Source of the DNA: Saccharibacillus qingshengii
GTDB taxonomy: Bacteria > Bacillota > Bacilli > Paenibacillales > Paenibacillaceae
Reading direction: 5' to 3'
DNA length: 47,006 nucleotides
Assembly: GCF_013185195.1 (NCBI RefSeq)
Contig: NZ_JAAZWC010000011.1
Span: forward strand, 120,632 to 167,637
The notes under the pieces were generated by a model. That model worked only from the letters and a program-made list of their open reading frames with translations, did no database searches and was not told the origin of the DNA. Position 1 is the first letter of the stretch. The number at the start of each line of letters is the position of its first letter. Both the position numbers and the translations under genes were made by a program. This document shows positions 42,801 to 47,006 of the stretch, in pieces.

Positions 42801-43194
42801 ACATCCTTTTTATCTGGTCTACATTGGGGACAGCGGACAAGTCGTGACGAATCATCTGGACGTGAAAAAGACACTGGATGTGTTGAGGGCGCTTTGTCGG
42901 GGGCAGGGAGAACCGGTTGCGGAAGCTTATGCCGATTTTAACGCAGAGACTCGGGATGGGCGGAAAATGGGACATTACTCGCAGTTGTTGGAAGATGCCA
43001 TTTTGTCGATCGTGCAGGTTAAGGAAGAAGGCGATCTGGATAGTCTGTTTAGCGCAGGCGGTACGACGGCACTACTGGATTCAATTCGCGGAATCGAAGA
43101 CTTCGAGCTGTTGAACTTTGTGGTGATTCGGGAGGTCGGAACAGAAGTTGGGGCTGAAGTCGAGTCGTCGGTGGCGCGGAGGAACGAATCATGA
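39889..43194 (+). CDS. SNF2-type helicase of a restriction-like defence system
   Basis: 1101 residues. The first ~200 resemble the phospholipase-D-like domain of such helicases (KVSIAASYFSLYAYEAL, TYIGLFDQLWND), but I see no HxK catalytic motif, so it may only bind. The motor has Walker A VGLGKT (Lys278), DESH at 361-364, LSATPVNN (motif III), an acidic coiled-coil insert (about 600-650), and the helicase C-domain with ATDCISEGQNLQDCDYLVNYD and QRFGRVDRIGS (819-829). It would move along DNA using ATP. In other bacteria this helicase occurs with a DUF4391 protein, a type III-like methyltransferase and a restriction subunit, and the first three are here. The start codon follows AGAGGTGG. Confidence 0.92.
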   Translation: MKIINNISERLGDDLKETLQKGSKVSIAASYFSLYAYEALMKELQQVDEVRFIFTSPTFVAEKQSKEKREFYIPKRNRESSLYGTEFEIRLKNELNQKAIARECGEWIRKKATFKSNRTQSMMQGMMNVQSMDAAVSYMPLAGFAREDLGYEKGGAMTNMVNRFDEPEATRTYIGLFDQLWNDKEKLEDVTKQVAEQISSVYKENSPEFVYYAILYNIFNEFLSDLSEDVLPNEATGFKESAIWNRLYPFQKDAVLGSINKLEKFGGCILADSVGLGKTFSAIGVIKYYELRNKSVLVLCPKKLGDNWLTYRQPVNNNVLAADRLRYDVLYHTDVSREKGSSNGMPLDRLNWGNYDLLVIDESHNFRNNEAKKNKETRYQKLMNKVIKSGVRTKVLMLSATPVNNRFMDLRNQLALAYEGNPEQMNEKLGTERGIDDIFKRAQSAFNQWSKLEVEQRTTSVLLGMLDFDFFELLDSLTIARSRTHIQKYYNTEEIGEFPKRLVPLSQACAITDRSDVPGYDVIFAELSRINLGIYAPFQYIQPSRMSFYENLYDTSVRGGSGNLKQRDRESSLQILMRINLLKRLESSVESFRLTLSKIIANLERNLQRVEEYERSREANDIEYSEAEEADLDDEDWLDEDFSIGKNVKINLADIDLLRWKEDLAHDRAVLSGLYEEMVKVTPEHDKKLSVLKSIIDDKIRTPINVGNRKVIVFSAFSDTAGYLYQHLSLYMKEQYGIDTAKITGSDENKNTAGLRSDIHTLLTCFSPRSKEKHLTMPGEKRELDLLIATDCISEGQNLQDCDYLVNYDIHWNPVRIIQRFGRVDRIGSRNKAIQLVNFWPNLSLDEYIKLKSRVENRMVIMDMTATGDDNVLFNRSSDLEYRKRQLNRLQEEVVDLDQMDTGVSITDLGLNDFRMDLVNYVKEHGQMDEVPGGLHAVVSTDASKGITRPGVVFVLRNIDEALDAKRQNRLHPFYLVYIGDSGQVVTNHLDVKKTLDVLRALCRGQGEPVAEAYADFNAETRDGRKMGHYSQLLEDAILSIVQVKEEGDLDSLFSAGGTTALLDSIRGIEDFELLNFVVIREVGTEVGAEVESSVARRNES

Positions 43195-43955
43195 GGTTCA
43201 AACTTCCGCCAGGAACCCGGTTCGGCCGCAAAATTCCCAAAACCAAATTTTATGAAAAATTGCAAGCCGGTTCGAATCTGAAAGAGCTGTTTGTTGAGCA
43301 GGTCGATTCGGTAGTCTGGGCCCACAATTTATCCGCTCGGACCGTGCACTTGGAGCCTGCGGACGGAATTGAAGAGATTCAAATATTCGAGATCGAACTG
43401 CGACAGCGCAAATATTCGACTGAGATTCTGCGCGCAATCGACCGGGCAATCCCGTATCCGATTCTTTATGTACTGCGCTACGAAAGCGAGGAAAAGCTGG
43501 CGATCGCTTACAAGGAGCGCAGCGGCAGCGACGAGAATCGGAGCGTCATACGCTCTTATCACGAGACGCCGTGGAGAACAGATGATTCAACGACGGACGG
43601 CTCGGGACAGGAAGAGGCGTTCGAGGTGCTGCGGGGCTTGAATCTGAAGGCGGTGTACGAGCATATCGTGCGCAGCCTGGTATTAGCGGAAGACGGGAGT
43701 CGACTTGGCGGCGCGGACGAGCCGAGAGTCGCGATTACAGAGCAGCAGGATGCTGAAGGCGGTGAACTGCCACTGGAAGAACTGTTGGAGCGTCAGGCCC
43801 GGATCGAAGCGCTGCAACGGGAATGCGACCGGCTCGAAGCAAAGATGCGGCGGGAGAAGCAGTTCAATCGTAAGGTGGAGTTGAATATGGAGCTTCGGAA
43901 GAAGCAGCAGGAATTAGCAGGATTAAGCGGTATACAAATTTCAAATAACGGTTAA
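43191..43955 (+). CDS. DUF4391-type defence-associated protein
   Basis: 254 residues. The N-terminal part reads FKLPPGTRFGRKIPKTKFYEKL, then VVWAHNLSARTVHL, EIQIFEIELRQRKYSTEILRAIDRAIPYPILYVLRY, which is typical of DUF4391. A coiled coil of about 50 residues rich in Glu, Arg and Leu closes the protein. The function of DUF4391 is unknown; it is nearly always found between the helicase and the methyltransferase of type III-like restriction systems. The ATG overlaps the helicase stop codon (ATGA), so the two are translated together. Confidence 0.82.
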   Translation: MRFKLPPGTRFGRKIPKTKFYEKLQAGSNLKELFVEQVDSVVWAHNLSARTVHLEPADGIEEIQIFEIELRQRKYSTEILRAIDRAIPYPILYVLRYESEEKLAIAYKERSGSDENRSVIRSYHETPWRTDDSTTDGSGQEEAFEVLRGLNLKAVYEHIVRSLVLAEDGSRLGGADEPRVAITEQQDAEGGELPLEELLERQARIEALQRECDRLEAKMRREKQFNRKVELNMELRKKQQELAGLSGIQISNNG

Positions 43956-44034
43956 TATGTCCGAATATAAACAATATTTTTTATTTAGAGGAAAAATAGC
44001 GGCAAAAATGATAAAATATACAGGAGGTGATACG

Positions 44035-45168
44035 ATGTTTAAACCTAAATTTATGATTACTTTATCGATGGTCAATAACTTGCTTAAGATCGAAAGAGCT
44101 AGTGTTACTGTCGAACAGCTTCCTCTTCCGGCCTCTATATTAGATGATTTAAAAAGGGAAGCGAAAGAAACGACCGTTCTGTTGTCTACAAAGCTGGAAG
44201 GGAATACATTAAGCGAAGAAGAGAAACGAAAAGTGTTATATCGAAATAGTGCGAATGAGGAAGAGCAGGAAATCTACAATTTGATGAAGGCTATTGAGTT
44301 TCTGGACGATTCTGAGCGACGAGAACTTCCCATTACCGAAGAATGGATTAAAAAGCTTCATGCTGTAATTAAAGTCACTCATGGCCGCCGTGCAAGAATA
44401 AGTGAATATCGAGAAGAACAGAATAAAGTAGGCGACCGCAATCAGTCCGGATTTTATCTTCCTCCTGAGCCGCAGGACGTTCCGGTTCTGATGGAAGACT
44501 TGGTTGCTTGGCTCAACTCTCCGCAAAATATCGGTCTAGCTGCTCCGATTCGAGCGGGCATTGCCATGTGGCAGTTCCTTACGATTCATCCCTACATGGA
44601 CGGGAACGGAAGGACTGCCCGGATGATTGCAACCTACCTGCTTCGTAGAAACGGTTATGGTCTGAAAGGGCTGTTCGTTCTTGAAAACTTCTATGATCGC
44701 AATCTAAATGAATATTATAGAAAACTCCAAATGGAACTGCACCATAATTATTATTTTGGTCGTCATGATGCCATGTTGACGCCTTGGCTGGATTATTTCT
44801 TGGACGGTCTGGGCGAGGTATACGAAGAAGCTGCGCAAATCGTAAAACGAAAAAACAGCGAACTGCTGAAAGTTGAACCCGAACTCATACGAAGGCTTGA
44901 GGTGGAGCAGCGAGCCTTATTTCGTCATCTTGTTTTCAAGCAGCAGTTCGTTACAAATACAGAAATCGGAAGAATGTTGGGAGTCGGAGAGCGTGCGGTG
45001 CGAGACAAAGTAAAGAGATGGATCGCAGCCGGATTTATAGAGCCACGTGATCCTGAAGCGCAGCGTATTCGAACAGTAGTGCTGTCTCTTGCATACGAAC
45101 AATTAGCAGAAGAAATCCGACAAGCGCCCGGCAGCTATCCTTATCTAATGATAGACAACGAATCCTAA
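44035..45168 (+). CDS. Fic-domain protein with inhibitory motif and winged helix
   Basis: 377 residues. The Fic active site HPYMDGNGRTAR is complete (His185-Arg196), so it should transfer AMP or another nucleotide part to protein targets. The N-terminal inhibitory motif (S/T)xxxE(G/N) is seen as STKLEGN (Ser51, Glu55), which makes it a self-inhibited class II Fic. A C-terminal winged helix (FVTNTEIGRMLGVGERAVRDKVKRWIAAGFIEPR) could bind DNA or position targets. The ATG at 44035 is placed by an ideal AGGAGGTGA; an upstream frame to 43957 is rejected. Base composition is AT-richer than the helicase and DUF4391 genes, and the gene has its own ribosome-binding site and leader, which suggests a separate insertion. 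Confidence 0.92.
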   Translation: MFKPKFMITLSMVNNLLKIERASVTVEQLPLPASILDDLKREAKETTVLLSTKLEGNTLSEEEKRKVLYRNSANEEEQEIYNLMKAIEFLDDSERRELPITEEWIKKLHAVIKVTHGRRARISEYREEQNKVGDRNQSGFYLPPEPQDVPVLMEDLVAWLNSPQNIGLAAPIRAGIAMWQFLTIHPYMDGNGRTARMIATYLLRRNGYGLKGLFVLENFYDRNLNEYYRKLQMELHHNYYFGRHDAMLTPWLDYFLDGLGEVYEEAAQIVKRKNSELLKVEPELIRRLEVEQRALFRHLVFKQQFVTNTEIGRMLGVGERAVRDKVKRWIAAGFIEPRDPEAQRIRTVVLSLAYEQLAEEIRQAPGSYPYLMIDNES

Positions 45169-45186
45169 TTATAGGCTTGAATAAGC

Positions 45187-45224
45187 AAAAGACAGGGAGC
45201 CGCAAGCTCTCCTGTCTTTTTATT
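45187..45224. terminator. Bidirectional terminator between fic and xre
   Basis: AAAAGACAGGGAGC (45187-45200), loop CGCAA, GCTCTCCTGTCTTTT (45206-45220) with one bulge, T residues on the plus side and A/T run on the other. Confidence 0.8.
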
Positions 45225-45612
45225 TGTTCTTTTTGTTATTCCGATCCGCTGTCTTGGCGTCTACGGTCTCCAGAAAATCCTTCGTTGTTCGTACTACATA
45301 CTTCACCTCGTCCAGATCTCGTTCCATGAGCATGTACTTATGTAAATCCACCATCAGTTTTTTGTCCTCGATATCCTGAGCCATGTACAAGTCTTCGAAG
45401 TTGAACAGCTCATTTGGAGAGATGTCGAGCGCCTTCATTAACGTTTCCAATGTTTTGAGCGAAATATTTGTCTGTCCACGTTCGATATCGGATACCCGCG
45501 ATTTGCTGAACCCTTCTTTGCCTGTACGCTCGGCGACTTGGGCTTGGGTTAATCCTTTAGAATCCCGTATTTTCTTCAGTTGTTCTCCGACTAATTTCAA
45601 AAAATCCGACAT
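45220..45612 (-). CDS. XRE/Cro-type transcriptional regulator
   Basis: 130 residues. The helix-turn-helix spans about residues 9-65: LKKIRDSKGLTQAQVAERTG, SKSRVSDIERGQTNISLKTLETLMKALDIS. The rest is helical and may sense a partner or mediate dimerisation. The ATG at 45612 is chosen because GAGGTGA lies before it; an upstream frame to 45666 is less likely. A perfect palindrome CCTCAATATTGAGG (45621-45634) covers the ribosome-binding site and is a likely operator for self-control. The gene converges on the Fic gene and is divergent from the lipoprotein gene, so it may control the island. Confidence 0.9.
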   Translation of the reverse strand: MSDFLKLVGEQLKKIRDSKGLTQAQVAERTGKEGFSKSRVSDIERGQTNISLKTLETLMKALDISPNELFNFEDLYMAQDIEDKKLMVDLHKYMLMERDLDEVKYVVRTTKDFLETVDAKTADRNNKKNK

Positions 45613-45620
45613 TTGACTCA

Positions 45621-45634
45621 CCTCAATATTGAGG
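45621..45634. promoter_or_regulatory. Perfect palindrome over the xre ribosome-binding site
   Basis: CCTCAATATTGAGG is its own reverse complement over 14 bp. It includes the Shine-Dalgarno sequence of the xre gene and lies in the space between two divergent genes. Confidence 0.6.
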
Positions 45635-45681
45635 GTAGGTAAATTGATCGGAAATGCAGTTACCATTATAAAAGTATTTTA

Positions 45682-45709
45682 TTTATAAAATCCTTTTTGG
45701 ATAGTACAA
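45682..45709 (-). promoter_or_regulatory. Candidate promoter of the xre gene
   Basis: Minus strand TTGTAC (45709-45704), 16 nt, TATAAA (45687-45682). A second TATAAT on the minus strand near 45665 lacks a matching -35. Confidence 0.4.
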
Positions 45710-45752
45710 TTGGAAGGAGGATATTCTACTCAAGTACTATTTGGGGGGCAAT

Positions 45753-46457
45753 ATGAAAAAATTAGGCGTAATTGTAGTGCTAGCAGCTATTGGATTGACG
45801 GGCTGCGGAGCCACATCCGAACCTACTGTATCTTCGAATATTTCGAAGCCAACGAACGGAACGACAAATGAAACGGAAGCTGCATCCTTATCTGCCGAGA
45901 AGGCTTCAGAAGAGCAAGCGCCTGAGGCTTCTTCTATCGAGACAGAGAATCCTACTTTTCGTAATACGATTTGGGGAATGTCGATGAAAGAAGTTATTGC
46001 TGCGGAAGGTTCGCAACCGATGCAGGAAAATGAAGAAGTTCTTTTGTATCAAGATGAAGTTGGCGGACTTGATTTTTCTGTTTACTACCAATTCGTCGAT
46101 GATCAGTTAGTTTCCGGCGCTTATATTCTGTCGGAGAGTTATATGAACGAAAATCAATATATAAAAGACTACGACAACCTTCAATCTTCGCTAACGGAAA
46201 AGTATGGAGCACCCATAAAGAACGAGGAACTTTGGTCAGGAGATCTTTATCGCGATGAACCCCGTGCAGAGTGGGGAATGGCGCTGGCTACCGGTGACCT
46301 TCGGATGATTTCACTATGGGAAAATGAAGATACAGATATTTCGTTACATGTGGCCGGAGAGAATTTTAAGACGAACCTGACAATTGTGTATAACGGGGTT
46401 AAATACAAAGGCCTTGTAGAAAAATCGGATAAGGCAGAGGAAGACGGTAAATTGTAA
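45753..46457 (+). CDS. Hypothetical lipoprotein
   Basis: 234 residues. The signal peptide MKKLGVIVVLAAIGLTGC has a clear lipobox (LTGC, Cys18). A Ser/Thr/Glu-rich linker of about 55 residues follows, then a domain starting FRNTIWGMSMKEVIAAEG and containing YEKY-like repeats of alternating strands and helices (LSESYMNENQYIKDYDNLQSSLTEKYGAP). Proteins with this pattern are common in Bacillota and have no known function. The ATG at 45753 follows GGGGGGCAAT. The gene sits between xre and the methyltransferase gene, in the AT-richer part of the island, and is not usual for restriction operons. Confidence 0.82.
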   Translation: MKKLGVIVVLAAIGLTGCGATSEPTVSSNISKPTNGTTNETEAASLSAEKASEEQAPEASSIETENPTFRNTIWGMSMKEVIAAEGSQPMQENEEVLLYQDEVGGLDFSVYYQFVDDQLVSGAYILSESYMNENQYIKDYDNLQSSLTEKYGAPIKNEELWSGDLYRDEPRAEWGMALATGDLRMISLWENEDTDISLHVAGENFKTNLTIVYNGVKYKGLVEKSDKAEEDGKL

Positions 46458-46517
46458 GGAGTTTGCGTTGGAAATGCGCTTTTACTTTTGATCATAATTA
46501 GAGGATGAGGGGAATCC

Positions 46518-46970
46518 ATGGAAAAGTTGAACATGACATCACCGGATCTGACCGCGCGTAATATTGAGCGGATGGGAGAACTATTTCCGCAGCTGGTGAC
46601 CGAGACGTTGGGGAAAGATGGGAAACTCAAAAAAGCGATCGACTTCGAGCTGTTGAAGCAAGAGCTGTCTGATGTCCTGGTCGAAGGGGATAAAGAACGC
46701 TATCAGCTGACCTGGCCTGGGAAAAAGGAAGCGATCTTGAACGCGAACACGCCGATCGACAAAACGCTTCGCCCGGTAAAGGAAGACAGTATGAACTGGG
46801 ATACGACGGAGAATCTGTACATAGAAGGAGATAATCTGGAGGTTCTGAAGCTTCTTCAGGAGTCTTATCTGGGGAAGGTTAAGTGCATTTATATTGATCC
46901 GCCTTATAATACGGGGAAAGATTTTATTTACAAGACGGATTGTCAATCCAAGTGCAACACTTCGTCCTGA
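46518..46970 (+). pseudogene. Type III-like DNA methyltransferase, truncated
   Basis: Only the first ~140 residues of a Mod-type methyltransferase are present. The target part begins LNMTSPDLTARNIERMGELFPQLVTET; LYIEGDNLEVLKLLQESYLGKVKCIYIDPPYNTGKDFIYK contains the catalytic DPPYNTG motif IV, which in this group comes before the AdoMet-binding motif I. After residue ~143 the protein departs from the family (CQSKCNTSS, stop at 46970), where members normally continue for several hundred residues. The break coincides with a sequence that looks like an insertion-sequence end (46941). ATG 46518 follows GAGGGG. With the helicase and DUF4391 it belongs to a restriction system; the rest would lie to the right of this window. 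Confidence 0.8.
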
Positions 46971-47006
46971 AACGATTCGTGTGTAGACTTCCAGCCTAGA
47001 CATTTG
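46941..47006. mobile_element. Possible left end of an insertion sequence (IS30-like)
   Basis: From about 46941 the sequence no longer encodes methyltransferase. It begins TGTCAATCCAAGTGCAACAC; ends starting with TG and containing AAGTGCAAC are typical of many IS30-family elements. Only 66 bp lie in the window, with no transposase reading frame, so both the family and the element are tentative. The right end and target duplication cannot be seen. Confidence 0.45.

Noticed and set aside
43957-44034. Longer Fic protein starting at 43957
   Set aside because: The 26 extra residues come from AT-rich leader sequence; the ideal AGGAGGTGA lies just before the ATG at 44035.

Overview
The window looks like the chromosome of a Gram-positive, moderately high-GC member of the Bacillota, most likely Paenibacillaceae (Saccharibacillus/Paenibacillus type). 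The signs are strong Shine-Dalgarno sequences, frequent TTG/GTG starts, sigma-A promoters, compact hairpin terminators, LplA/LplB/YtcP-style sugar transporters without their own ATPase, a cre-like site and a PaiA acetyltransferase. I saw no rRNA, tRNA or CRISPR array.

Layout. 1-200: an 89-bp direct repeat. 219-4225 (minus): CoA-transferase, OFA-type MFS carrier and FabK-like flavoenzyme, with two inverted repeats upstream. 4766-7033: CdsA-like membrane protein, permuted papain-fold hydrolase, SEC-C protein. 7142-10908: a two-component system divergent from a VTC-domain polyphosphate polymerase/DUF4956 operon. 11363-13478: MarR-PaiA and a divergent ArsR/NTF2-like pair, with a cluster of DnaA-box-like 9-mers between them. 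13594-17271 (minus): a CUT1 sugar ABC transporter. 17513-19801: a DUF4353-type lipoprotein. 20098-29696: a six-gene operon (SWIM, HEAT-like, MoxR AAA ATPase, DUF5682, VWA, LRR). 29788-35220: lipid kinase, M20 amidohydrolase, YjdM, Cys-cluster/pentapeptide protein, GNAT, aldo/keto reductase. 35458-38391: two glycosyltransferases around a TVP38 membrane protein, probably for glycolipid synthesis. 38615-39532: a second aldo/keto reductase. 39889-47006: a defence island with SNF2-type helicase, DUF4391, Fic, XRE, a lipoprotein and a type III-like methyltransferase that breaks off at what looks like an insertion-sequence end.

How the genes work together. Three promoters share an 11-bp-spaced direct repeat (TTTAAG-N5-CTAAAG) exactly 10 nt before the -10 box. 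One faces the two-component operon, one the VTC/DUF4956 operon and one the DUF4353 lipoprotein 8 kb away. This defines a likely autoregulated regulon. The SWIM-MoxR-VWA operon is the best candidate for a poorly described system: a AAA motor and its VWA partner, a nucleic-acid-type zinc finger, a putative Tiki/TraB-like protein and two repeat scaffolds. Its promoter is followed by a LexA-like GAAC-N4-GTTC palindrome, suggesting DNA-damage control. The island at the right end appears to be a restriction system whose operon carries an AT-richer Fic/XRE/lipoprotein insertion.
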